A stretch of DNA of 64,000 bases. Source: Pseudoalteromonas aliena SW19. Lineage in GTDB: Bacteria; Pseudomonadota; Gammaproteobacteria; Enterobacterales; Alteromonadaceae. The position numbers and the translations under genes are program-made. The notes under the pieces were generated by a model. It saw nothing but the letters and a program-made list of their open reading frames with translations. It was not told the DNA's origin and ran no database searches. How positions within the stretch are numbered: the stretch's first letter is position 1; each line of letters opens with the position of its first letter. The stretch lies in the NCBI RefSeq assembly GCF_014905615.1, contig NZ_AQGU01000029.1, forward strand, positions 558,001 through 622,000, read 5' to 3'. Shown here one piece after another: positions 18,560 to 25,640 of the stretch.

Positions 18560-18645
18560 ATGGTTAAGATAAGTGCACTGTAATATATGGACATTTGTCG
18601 GTTTATAAAACGACAAATGTCGTAGACAAAATTGTTGAACAAAGC
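18560..18645 (+). other. attI: attI site, core GTTGAAC at 18634-18640
   Basis: GTTGAAC fits the GTTRRRY core consensus and lies about 220 bp upstream of intI. It is the exact reverse complement of the R'' box (GTTCAAC at 20958) of the first attC, so cassette 0 was joined here. Outer limits of attI are approximate; integrase-binding direct repeats were not identified. Confidence 0.65.
18590..18621. repeat. Perfect 11-bp inverted repeat between intI and the attI core
   Basis: GACATTTGTCG and CGACAAATGTC separated by 10 nt. It lies 13 bp before the attI core. It may be an attI-associated structure, an operator, or an IS91-type end; sequence alone does not decide. Confidence 0.6.
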
Positions 18646-18723
18646 CGCTACGCGGAGCTAGCAACCTTCAGCATAATTGCCACACTTGTCATTGGGACTT
18701 CCCCCATTTACCGGAGAAAACCA

Positions 18724-19563
18724 ATGACCCCATTAAGACAACGCGTCATAGACGAGATCCGTTTAAGAGGCTACTCACCACGTACCGAAGAATCTTATAT
18801 AAATGCACTCGCTCAGTTAGCTAATTACTACGATAAATCGCCTGACTTAATTAATAAGGAAGAGCTTGAGGCGTATTTTAGGTATGTAAACCTAACACAG
18901 CACTTGTCGCGTGCAACGATTGCAGTAAAACTCAATGCCGTTAATTTTTTATATAAATATGTACTACAGCGCTCATTCAGCATTGATATTGTATTGCCTA
19001 AAAAAGCACACAAAATACCGATACTGCTAACACGGGATGAGGTTCATCGCCTGTTTTTAAATACGGTATCTGCACAACAAAAAGTCATGCTTTGTATTTG
19101 CTATGGCTGCGGACTCAGAATAAGTGAATTACTGAATTTACGGGTTGTTGATATTGAATTTAGCCAAGACTGCCTATGGGTTAGAGCAGGAAAAGGGAAT
19201 AAAGACCGTCGTGTCATATTACCTAAAAGCGCAGTAAGGCGATTAAACGCTTATATAGCAGGCTTTTCCCTTGGCAGTATGCTGTTTTGTACTAATTGGG
19301 ATAAAGAAAAAGCGATAGATGCAAAAACGTTTAGTCGTGGATTAAAACGTGCGGTAGTGCGGGCTGACATTGCAAAAAATGTATCAGCGCATAGTTTGCG
19401 TCACGCTTATGCTACACATCAAATTGAAGCCGGTATGCCGCTTCACCAGTTACAAAAGCAGTTGGGACATACGAGTATTCGTACGACAGAGCGTTATTTA
19501 CACTGGTTGCCAGAGATGGCACATAGTAGCCATGATTTAATGGCTGCGTGGGAGGAGGACTAA
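18724..19563 (+). CDS. Xer/phage-type tyrosine recombinase of the IS91-like element
   Basis: A 279-aa site-specific recombinase. It has an N-terminal SAM-like DNA-binding domain (RLRGYSPRTEESYINALAQL) and a catalytic domain with Arg in CYGCGLRISELLNLRV, HSLRHAYATHQIEAG, LGHTSIRTTERYLHW. The start is the ATG at 18724 with GGAGA nine bases before; the longer open frame back to 18595 crosses the attI region. It is coupled to the HUH transposase and probably helps resolve or target transposition; it lacks the IntI-specific patch, so it is not a second integron integrase. Confidence 0.85.
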   Translation: MTPLRQRVIDEIRLRGYSPRTEESYINALAQLANYYDKSPDLINKEELEAYFRYVNLTQHLSRATIAVKLNAVNFLYKYVLQRSFSIDIVLPKKAHKIPILLTRDEVHRLFLNTVSAQQKVMLCICYGCGLRISELLNLRVVDIEFSQDCLWVRAGKGNKDRRVILPKSAVRRLNAYIAGFSLGSMLFCTNWDKEKAIDAKTFSRGLKRAVVRADIAKNVSAHSLRHAYATHQIEAGMPLHQLQKQLGHTSIRTTERYLHWLPEMAHSSHDLMAAWEED

Positions 19564-19564
19564 G

Positions 19565-20689
19565 ATGGCAACGACGCATCATGTTGCAGATGTCTTAGCG
19601 CAACACCTCAGTAACTATAAAGAAATCCATGCATTAACCTATCAACAACAGCGAGTGTGTCAGCACATACAGGACTGTCGAACCGTAAAGTTAGGTGCTC
19701 AGCAATGGCAGTGTGATCGCTGCGAGCATAATAAAACAGTGTACTGCGCATGTAGAGATAGACACTGTCCGCAGTGCCAAGGGCATGTTAGCGAGCAATG
19801 GAGTGAACAACAAAGTAAAGATGTTATCAATGCGCCTTATTTTCATCTGGTATTTACACTCCCTCATGAACTAAATGGATTAGCAAGGCAATATCCGCGT
19901 GAGATTTACAGCTGTTTATTTCATGCTGTATGGCAAACACTCAGTCAGTTTGCGCAGCGTAAAAAACAGCTACAAGGCACGTTAGGAATGACTGCGGTGT
20001 TACATACATGGGGGCAAAGCTTTGCTCAACATATTCATTTGCACTGTTTAATTCCAGGTGGCGTATTAACATCGTCAGGTGAGTGGCGCGGTGTTAAAAA
20101 GCCGTATTTATTTGCAGTAAAAGCCTTAGCAACCGTGTTTAGAGCAAAAATGCTAGCAGCCATTAGGGCACATAAACTAATGATACCTCAAAGCGAATTG
20201 CTCATGAAAAAATCATGGTGCGTACACAGCAAGGTGAATTTGACCGAGCCGAAAACGGTGTTGAAATACCTTGGGCGCTACACACGTAAAGGCATGTTGC
20301 ATGAAGGACGACTCAAGCAGGTAACAAAAGAAAGTGTCACGTTTAGCTATAAAGACTACCGAGACAGCAAAATAAAGCGAATGACATTAACGGGCATAGA
20401 ATTTATCAGGCGCTATTTACTGCATGTGCTCCCAAGTGGATTTATGCGAATACGACACTACGGTTTTTTAGCCAGTGCGTGTAGAGCCAAAAAGCGGGAT
20501 ATTATCAGCGCACAAATAGGTAAGTATGAGGCTGTAAATCAAGGAAAGTCAGAGACACCAGTGCCGGTTAGCGTTAATTGGCCGTGTCCATCATGTAAGC
20601 AAGGGCGGCTGATACTGAAAAGCCTCTGTATAAAGGATGCAAAAATAGACGGCCTAGCGACGGGAAGCATCATAATGAATAGTGGTTAA
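19565..20689 (+). CDS. IS91-family HUH transposase
   Basis: A 374-aa rolling-circle transposase. It has an N-terminal zinc-binding cluster (CDRCEHNKTVYCACRDRHC then PQC), the conserved HLVFTLPHEL segment, the metal-binding HUH motif in QHIHLHCLIPGG (about 154), a catalytic Tyr in KYLGRYTRKG (about 238) and a C-terminal CPSCKQGRL cluster. It appears intact, though the last residues look short. Transposition would proceed via single-strand nicking without target duplication. Confidence 0.9.
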   Translation: MATTHHVADVLAQHLSNYKEIHALTYQQQRVCQHIQDCRTVKLGAQQWQCDRCEHNKTVYCACRDRHCPQCQGHVSEQWSEQQSKDVINAPYFHLVFTLPHELNGLARQYPREIYSCLFHAVWQTLSQFAQRKKQLQGTLGMTAVLHTWGQSFAQHIHLHCLIPGGVLTSSGEWRGVKKPYLFAVKALATVFRAKMLAAIRAHKLMIPQSELLMKKSWCVHSKVNLTEPKTVLKYLGRYTRKGMLHEGRLKQVTKESVTFSYKDYRDSKIKRMTLTGIEFIRRYLLHVLPSGFMRIRHYGFLASACRAKKRDIISAQIGKYEAVNQGKSETPVPVSVNWPCPSCKQGRLILKSLCIKDAKIDGLATGSIIMNSG

Positions 20690-20747
20690 TAGTAAGTCGA
20701 ACCGTTAAAATAACTCGTTAACTAAGTTGGTGTAACAGAGGATCAGC

Positions 20748-20984
20748 TTAGATGTGGTGCTGCCTAAAATAAGCAAAAAAGATAACAGCAGGCAGAAACG
20801 CTATAAAAAAGCGTAGAAATGAAATTAATGAACAGTAACTAACCCGTCTAGTAGTAAAAGGGTGTCCAATAAAACTGCAATCAACGACTTCCCTAAAAAA
20901 GAGAATTCCTATAGCATTAAGCATACCAATAAAAATGTTGAGTGAGGAGTATGCTTCGTTCAACAAGGTATTTATACGATACAA
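20748..20984 (-). CDS. Possible small membrane protein encoded antisense in cassette 0
   Basis: A 78-aa open frame on the strand opposite to all other cassette genes. Its middle and C-terminal parts are hydrophobic (MLNAIGILFF and SFLRFFIAFLPAVIFFAYF), compatible with two membrane helices. The N-terminus lies inside the attC, so a shorter form beginning at MLNAIGILFF is more likely. No ribosome-binding site is obvious. Antisense cassette genes with their own promoters are known in Vibrio arrays, but this could be chance. Confidence 0.25.
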   Translation of the reverse strand: MYRINTLLNEAYSSLNIFIGMLNAIGILFFREVVDCSFIGHPFTTRRVSYCSLISFLRFFIAFLPAVIFFAYFRQHHI

Positions 20985-21017
20985 ACAACGTAACGTATAA
21001 ATACTAAGACGTTATAT
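20958..21017 (+). repeat. attC: attC0 (short, 60 bp)
   Basis: R'' GTTCAAC at 20958, a perfect 11-bp stem GTATTTATACG/CGTATAAATAC, and R' GTTATAT at 21011. R'' matches the attI junction GTTGAAC. Its arms differ from the other attCs of the array. Confidence 0.85.
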
Positions 21018-21326
21018 GCTTTAAAGAATTAGCTTTAGAAAAAGTGCTTTCTAGTGCATAGTTTTTCGCTAAAACTAGTTAGCATTAGCACTAATAAGCA
21101 TTGCCTCTTTTACCTTTTTCAAAGGTGGCAACGCTATTAATTTTGTTCAACCTTTCGTGTGTAGCGTAAAAGTTCACGGTTAGGTTTTATTATTACGGTT
21201 GACTTAAGTTCATGCAGTGTTTGGCTTCAACCACCGCTGCATATAACAAGTTGCTCAACAGGACAAATAACAGTTGGCTGCGCTTCGCGCATTATAGCCA
21301 ACCATTATTTGCCCATTAGCAAAGCG
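21012..21326 (+). repeat. ORF-less cassette 1 of four (315 bp)
   Basis: Lies between core sites at 21011 and 21326 and holds no ORF on either strand. It carries conserved structure: an inverted repeat around CTAGT...ACTAG in the first third and the invariant hairpin TGCC-N6-ACCTTT-TTC-AAAGGT-GGCA at 21102-21130. An RNA or regulatory role is inferred only from conservation among the four copies. Confidence 0.85.
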
Positions 21327-21332
21327 TTATAT
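21241..21332 (+). repeat. attC: attC1 (92 bp)
   Basis: R'' ATATAAC at 21241 and R' GTTATAT at 21326, with the inner arms CAGTTGGCT and AGCCAACCATT around a TGCGCTTCGCGCA hairpin tip. Confidence 0.9.
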
Positions 21333-21642
21333 GCTAATAAAAATAAGCTTTAGATAAAGTGCTTTCTAGTTTAGTGTTTTACGCTAAAACTAGAAAGCAT
21401 CAGCATTAATAAGCATTGCCTCTTTTACCTTTTTCAAAGGTGGCAACGCTATTAATTTTGTTCAACCTTTCGTGTGTAGCGTAAAAGTTCACGGTTAGGT
21501 TTTATTATTACGGGTGACTTAAATTCGTGCAGTGTTTGGCTACAACCACCGTTGCATATAACAAGTTGCTCAACAGGACAAATAACAGTTGGCTCGCGCT
21601 TCGCGCATTATAGCCAACCATTATTTGCCCATTAGCAAAGCG
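21327..21642 (+). repeat. ORF-less cassette 2 of four (316 bp)
   Basis: Same organisation as cassette 1 with scattered substitutions; here the first inverted repeat is longest (GCTTTCTAGTTT paired with AAACTAGAAAGC). The invariant hairpin is at 21417-21445. Confidence 0.85.
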
Positions 21643-21648
21643 TTATAT
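21556..21648 (+). repeat. attC: attC2 (93 bp)
   Basis: R'' ATATAAC at 21556 and R' GTTATAT at 21642. One extra base in the central arm compared with its neighbours. Confidence 0.9.
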
Positions 21649-21957
21649 GCTAATAAAAATTAGCTTTAGAATAAGTGCTTTTTAGTTCATAGTTTCACGC
21701 TAAAACTAGAAAGCATCAGCATTAATAAGCATTGCCTCTTTTACCTTTTTCAAAGGTGGCAACGCTATTAATTTTGTTTGATCTTTCGCGTGTAGCGTAA
21801 AAGTTCACGGTCAGGTTTTATTATTACGGGTGACTTAAGTTCGTGCAGTGTTTGGCTACAACCACTGCTGCATATAACAAGTTGCTCAAACGGACAAATA
21901 ACAGTTTGCTGCGCTTCGCGCATTATAGCAAACCATTATTTGCCCCTTAGCAAAGCG
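21643..21957 (+). repeat. ORF-less cassette 3 of four (315 bp)
   Basis: Third near-identical copy; the invariant hairpin is at 21733-21761. Most divergent in the TTGTTTGATCTTTCGCGTG stretch. Confidence 0.85.
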
Positions 21958-21963
21958 TTATAT
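21872..21963 (+). repeat. attC: attC3 (92 bp)
   Basis: R'' ATATAAC at 21872 and R' GTTATAT at 21957. Central arms changed together: CAGTTTGCT pairs with AGCAAACCATT, a compensatory change relative to attC1 that keeps the hairpin. Confidence 0.9.
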
Positions 21964-22272
21964 GCTAATAAAAATTAGCTTTAGATAAAGTGCTTTCTAG
22001 TTTAGTGTTTTCCGCTAAAACTAGTTAGCATCAGCATTAATAAGCATTGCCTCTTTTACCTTTTTCAAAGGTGGCAACACTATTAATTTTGTTCAACCTT
22101 TCGTGTGTAGCGTAAAAGTTCACAGTCAGGTTTCTATATTACGGGTGACTTAATTACGTGCAGTGTTTGGCTACAACCACCGTTGCATATAACAAGTTGC
22201 TCAACAGGACAAATAACAGTTGGCTGCGCTTCGCGCATTATAGCCAACCATTATTTGCCCATTAGCAAAGCG
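21958..22272 (+). repeat. ORF-less cassette 4 of four (315 bp)
   Basis: Fourth copy; the invariant hairpin is at 22048-22076. It ends at the junction with the nuclease cassette. Confidence 0.85.
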
Positions 22273-22278
22273 TTAGAT
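22187..22278 (+). repeat. attC: attC4 (92 bp)
   Basis: R'' ATATAAC at 22187. R' reads GTTAGAT because its last six bases belong to the next cassette. Confidence 0.9.
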
Positions 22279-22295
22279 TGCACTGCAGAGTAATT

Positions 22296-23261
22296 ATGAC
22301 TATTGAATCCGATGATTTTGAACAACAAATTAAAAGAATACATGACGTATTGTTGCAAGACCACGGTATTGTGACTTGGAATGACAGGATTCCAGATCCT
22401 GATAATCCCAAGCAATCTAGGCAAATAGATATTTCGGTGAGAATAAATGACGAATTTATTCACATTGAATGTAGGTACCATAAAGCTAAGCAAAACACTA
22501 AATGGGTTGAAGAACTATTTGGTAGAAAAATTAGCCTAGAAGCATCATCTATGATCGGGGTTTCTTCTTCTGGTTTTACTGACGGAGCGATTAAAAAAGC
22601 AAAAAGACTAGGTGTATTTCTTTATGATCTTAGCGAACTTAATGATGAAGCAATTAAAAGCTGGGGTAAAAAAACAACAATAAAGTTCCAATATTATAGG
22701 TTCTATAATATTGAGGTTTGTCATTATCTTGAGAGTATAAATGGATTAAATCATGAAGAAGTACAAAGGGATATTTTTTCTAAGCCCGAGTATTATGACA
22801 TTCTATTTAATCAAATTAAGTATGAGCTAGTAAAAAACACTGACTTCTATTTACCGTACGGGTTTAAGTTTAATAATATTTCTGGTGGAAACATTGAAAT
22901 ACTGGGTAAGCCGATAATGGGGTTATCTGTTCGAGGTTGTGTTGACAAGGTTTATTCTGACTTCGAGTGCCCATCTATATTTAGTTTCAACTCTCCTGAA
23001 CAATCTGAATTAAGTATTGCAAGCGTAGAAAAAACAGATAATACCAGCTTGGAAATAATAAAAAGTAGCTCAGGTTTTTCCCGCGTTAGTATTGATCTAA
23101 GCATTGCTCCTAACGCACCTCCTAATTCTGTTTTTATTGGGATTGAATTTGATAAGTTGCCAGGTAGCAAAAAATACCCTCCAAAAATTGATATTATTGG
23201 ATCACATGAGAATCCTATTTATTTAAAAGATGCAAGTTTTGTTGTAGCAGAAATAAGCTAA
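22296..23261 (+). CDS. Cassette gene: Mrr-like PD-(D/E)XK restriction-endonuclease-fold protein
   Basis: A 321-aa protein whose first 125 residues resemble the Mrr/type IV restriction catalytic domain. They show QIDISV (acidic metal ligand), HIECRYHK (the E-x-K-like half), the amphipathic VEELFGRKISLEASS helix and VSSSGFTDGAIKKAKRLGV, the typical end of the core. Such nucleases cleave DNA, often modified foreign DNA. Residues 160-321 form an unrecognised beta-rich C-terminal part, perhaps for target recognition. The start is the ATG at 22296 rather than the TTG inside the core site. Lone cassette gene without a methylase, consistent with a modification-dependent or solitary defence nuclease. 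Confidence 0.6.
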   Translation: MTIESDDFEQQIKRIHDVLLQDHGIVTWNDRIPDPDNPKQSRQIDISVRINDEFIHIECRYHKAKQNTKWVEELFGRKISLEASSMIGVSSSGFTDGAIKKAKRLGVFLYDLSELNDEAIKSWGKKTTIKFQYYRFYNIEVCHYLESINGLNHEEVQRDIFSKPEYYDILFNQIKYELVKNTDFYLPYGFKFNNISGGNIEILGKPIMGLSVRGCVDKVYSDFECPSIFSFNSPEQSELSIASVEKTDNTSLEIIKSSSGFSRVSIDLSIAPNAPPNSVFIGIEFDKLPGSKKYPPKIDIIGSHENPIYLKDASFVVAEIS

Positions 23262-23266
23262 TGGCA

Positions 23267-23366
23267 ATCTAACAAGGCAATTAAACGGAACTAAAACAGT
23301 GGGTTACGTTTCGCTTCGCTCCACATTTTAACCCACTGTTTTAGTCCGCTTATTGCGGCGTTAAAT
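23267..23366 (+). repeat. attC: attC5 (100 bp)
   Basis: R'' ATCTAAC at 23267, matching GTTAGAT at the cassette start, and R' GTTAAAT at 23360. The arms AAAACAGTGGGTTA and TAACCCACTGTTTT form a long stem. Confidence 0.9.
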
Positions 23367-23383
23367 CTCTTAAGGAGGTCAAG

Positions 23384-24280
23384 GTGTTCCCTATTAAAGA
23401 ATATTTACAATATGTGAACTTGGCAGAGTTACATAAAAAAATCACTGAATTTAGAGATCTTGATATTAAGAATCTTAAATATACAGAAATACAAGAATCA
23501 ATATTAAAAGTAATATCATTTACTACTCCAATTGGAGATTGTTGTTTGTTGAAACCACATATGGCCTCATACCCCAAAGGTACTAGGTTTTATAGAATTC
23601 GAGCAATACCAGAGGGAATAGATGATTTTCCCTTAAAGTCCATGTCGACAATTAGTGATTGCTGGGAGCCTCCAGCTCATGTTGTTGGTATAGGCAGATT
23701 GAACAAGGTGAATGAGTCGTTACTGTATGTTTCCCCTACACCAGATACAGCTTGTGAAGAGCTTAGGGTATTAAATAACGAGTATTTCTCTTTAATTGTC
23801 TATGAAGCTTTAGAAGAAATTAAAGTTTCATGCATAGGCTTTTCTCCTAATGTAAATGGTTTATCGGAAGAAGAAGCGTTAAAGCTGCTAATGATTCAAG
23901 ATTTTCTAAAGCATGAATTCATTCGTGATGTAGGTAAAGGTATTGAGTTTCTTTATAAGATTTCTGAATCTATAACCAAAGATTATTTTGATTTACCTCC
24001 AGAATTACAAGATGCTTGGTGTTATCCATCAATAGCGAATAAAGGTGGTTATAATGTTTGCTTTAAACCTCAAGATCGTAATAAATTGAAATTACATGGA
24101 GTACAAATTGCTAAGGCATTTAAGTTCGATGAAGGTTATGCATTTAAGGTGAAATTGGTTGGCAAGCTTAGTTCAAATAATAATGATTTATCTTTTTATA
24201 CAATTGGAACCAATCAACAAAAAGAATTATTTCCTGAAATATCGACTCAGATTCCAGAGGGTGTTGTAGAAGAAATTTAA
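23384..24280 (+). CDS. Cassette gene: RES-domain protein (putative NAD+-targeting enzyme)
   Basis: A 298-aa protein with a central RES-like domain: GTRFYRIRA (conserved Arg, about residue 67), GRLNKVNESLLYVSPTPDTA and CEELRV (conserved Glu, about residue 126). RES domains of toxin-antitoxin pairs degrade NAD+. The start is GTG at 23384 behind an excellent AAGGAGG. It is longer than classical RES toxins, and no Xre/MbcA-type antitoxin is in the same or the next cassette, so it may be a stand-alone defence or metabolic enzyme. The stop TAA forms part of the attC R'' box (ATTTAAC). Confidence 0.65.
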   Translation: MFPIKEYLQYVNLAELHKKITEFRDLDIKNLKYTEIQESILKVISFTTPIGDCCLLKPHMASYPKGTRFYRIRAIPEGIDDFPLKSMSTISDCWEPPAHVVGIGRLNKVNESLLYVSPTPDTACEELRVLNNEYFSLIVYEALEEIKVSCIGFSPNVNGLSEEEALKLLMIQDFLKHEFIRDVGKGIEFLYKISESITKDYFDLPPELQDAWCYPSIANKGGYNVCFKPQDRNKLKLHGVQIAKAFKFDEGYAFKVKLVGKLSSNNNDLSFYTIGTNQQKELFPEISTQIPEGVVEEI

Positions 24281-24399
24281 CAAATGCATCAACACGATTT
24301 GCTACATTCGGCATTCTAGATTTCTTTTGGTTTACCGCATTAAGTGGTAAATTTGAGCTTAATCTGCATGGTAGCAAACGTGTTATGCAGGCGTTATGT
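24275..24399 (+). repeat. attC: attC6 (125 bp)
   Basis: R'' ATTTAAC at 24275, overlapping the stop codon of the RES gene, and R' GTTATGT at 24393. The longest attC of the array, with different arms. Confidence 0.85.
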
Positions 24400-24422
24400 G
24401 TTTCAGGAGTATGGTGTTTTCA

Positions 24423-24749
24423 ATGGATAATGGTGACGTAAAAATGGTAGAAGCTAAAATAGAGTTAGAACGTATTTCTGAGCTTCAAAAATATAAAGAA
24501 GAATTTGATAAGCTTGGTTCAAATGATTGGGGGCTTAAAGATTTTCTTTCTATTATTGCGCCATTTGGCTTGCTTCTACTTGCAAATAGTTTCTTTACAA
24601 TCGAGAGTGAGTTATTTCAAATAATGTGCGTTATTTTCATTGCCTCATCTTTTGTTCAAGGCATGGTTACCGCTGAAAGTAAAAAGACAAACCGCAGAAT
24701 TGATTTACTGCTTAAAATCATCAAACAAGAACAGAGTAAAAACACATAA
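24423..24749 (+). CDS. Cassette gene: small two-helix membrane protein of unknown function
   Basis: About 108 aa: a charged helical N-terminus (EAKIELERISELQKYKEEFD), two hydrophobic segments (DFLSIIAPFGLLLLANSFF and LFQIMCVIFIASSFVQGMV) and a basic tail. No family was recognised. AGGAG at 24405-24409 favours a start at ATG 24423 or GTG 24414; the frame is open back to ATG 24396 inside the core site. The stop overlaps the attC R''. It does not look like the antitoxin of the upstream RES protein. Confidence 0.6.
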   Translation: MDNGDVKMVEAKIELERISELQKYKEEFDKLGSNDWGLKDFLSIIAPFGLLLLANSFFTIESELFQIMCVIFIASSFVQGMVTAESKKTNRRIDLLLKIIKQEQSKNT

Positions 24750-24841
24750 CAAGCTAATTAATAAGGACAAAAAACAGTTGGCTGTTTTCGTTCCTCAACA
24801 TTTTAGCCAACAATTTTTTGCCCATTATTAGGGCGTTAGAT
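24744..24841 (+). repeat. attC: attC7 (98 bp)
   Basis: R'' ACATAAC at 24744, matching GTTATGT at the cassette start, and R' GTTAGAT at 24835. Its arms (ACAGTTGGCT, AGCCAACAATT) resemble attC1-4. Confidence 0.9.
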
Positions 24842-24854
24842 TTACAGGGGAATC

Positions 24855-25523
24855 ATGCAAGCAATTGATTATGTACGCTCTATAAAAAACAAAGAGTTAA
24901 ACCAACTGACTATTGAAGAGCTTGCTCATGTCCATTTAAATAGTGGCTTGTACAATGAAATAAAAGGAGCTCTTTTAGATTCCTCATTAACTACATTGAT
25001 AGATGAAATAAGGCATGCAAAATTTCAACATCGATCTAAAAGTTTTTTACCAGTCACGGCCGCATTTACAATATTAGATCAATTAGGGTTTTGTTACTCT
25101 AGAAAAGATATGCCTCTATATTCAAATGTTAATGCCAGCAATATAAAAAAATCGCTATATTATTTTTGTGGTTTTGAAGAAAACGATAAAGCAACCAAGA
25201 CTCTATATGCATTGAGAAACTCATTCTTACATACTGCTTCTATATTAGCTAAAGCAGAATTTCCAAACCAACCAAATCATAGATTTGTTTACGACCGAGA
25301 GCAGAGTGATTTATTAAGATTTCCTGAAGTTGAATGGGATGGTGATTTCAATAATTTGACCAGTGAAATGAGTACTCGGATAAATCCTGAAATTTTTGTA
25401 AACATGGTGGAAGATGCTGCTCGTAATGCAAAGGAGCATCTTTATAATAATAATTTGAACATTGATTGTATAAATGGTGAACCTGAGTTTTACTATCGTT
25501 TTCTGGGTTACAGAGCAAAGTAA
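24855..25523 (+). CDS. Cassette gene: HEPN-like helical protein, putative RNase
   Basis: A 222-aa, mostly helical soluble protein. LYALRNSFLHTASIL (about residues 117-131) contains R-N-x3-H, the RX4-6H signature of HEPN domains with the usual polar residue after Arg. It is preceded by a helix with SLYYFCGF and followed by a conserved-looking PEIFVNMVEDAARNAKEHLY helix. HEPN proteins are commonly metal-independent RNases in toxin-antitoxin and abortive-infection systems. No nucleotidyltransferase partner is present in the cassette. The assignment rests on one motif and helical context. Confidence 0.5.
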   Translation: MQAIDYVRSIKNKELNQLTIEELAHVHLNSGLYNEIKGALLDSSLTTLIDEIRHAKFQHRSKSFLPVTAAFTILDQLGFCYSRKDMPLYSNVNASNIKKSLYYFCGFEENDKATKTLYALRNSFLHTASILAKAEFPNQPNHRFVYDREQSDLLRFPEVEWDGDFNNLTSEMSTRINPEIFVNMVEDAARNAKEHLYNNNLNIDCINGEPEFYYRFLGYRAK

Positions 25524-25624
25524 ATCTAACAATCGCATCAACTGGATTTTAAAAGTTTGGCTCCTCTCACTTCGTTCGTTATTATAGCCAAATCTTTTAA
25601 AACGCAGTTATGCGGGCGTTACCT
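25524..25624 (+). repeat. attC: attC8 (101 bp)
   Basis: R'' ATCTAAC at 25524, directly after the stop codon, and R' GTTACCT at 25618. The arms TTTTAAAAGTTTGGCT and AGCCAAATCTTTTAAAA pair. Confidence 0.9.
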
Positions 25625-25640
25625 GTCCCGAGTGTGAATT

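Larger units (their letters stand above)
18641..20715 (+). mobile_element. IS91-family element with Xer-like recombinase, inserted in the first cassette
   Basis: Two consecutive plus-strand genes, a 279-aa tyrosine recombinase and a 374-aa HUH transposase, one base apart, form the layout of one IS91-like subgroup. It sits between the attI core and the remaining part of cassette 0. Ends are approximate: IS91 elements lack inverted repeats and target duplications. The element begins soon after GAAC, and the sequence GTCGAAC follows the transposase. Confidence 0.75.

Noticed and set aside
18595..18723. Longer N-terminus for the Xer-like recombinase
   Set aside because: Would include the palindrome and attI core; the ATG at 18724 has a proper ribosome-binding site and the family N-terminus.
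21012..22278. CRISPR array
   Set aside because: The repeat period is about 315 bp with attC-type ends; no short repeats with unique spacers and no cas genes.
24168..24377. 69-aa minus-strand ORF over attC6
   Set aside because: Spans the end of the RES gene and the attC; no family and no ribosome-binding site.
24396..24422. Start codon of the small membrane cassette gene at 24396
   Set aside because: The ATG lies inside the attC core, before the AGGAG ribosome-binding site at 24405.
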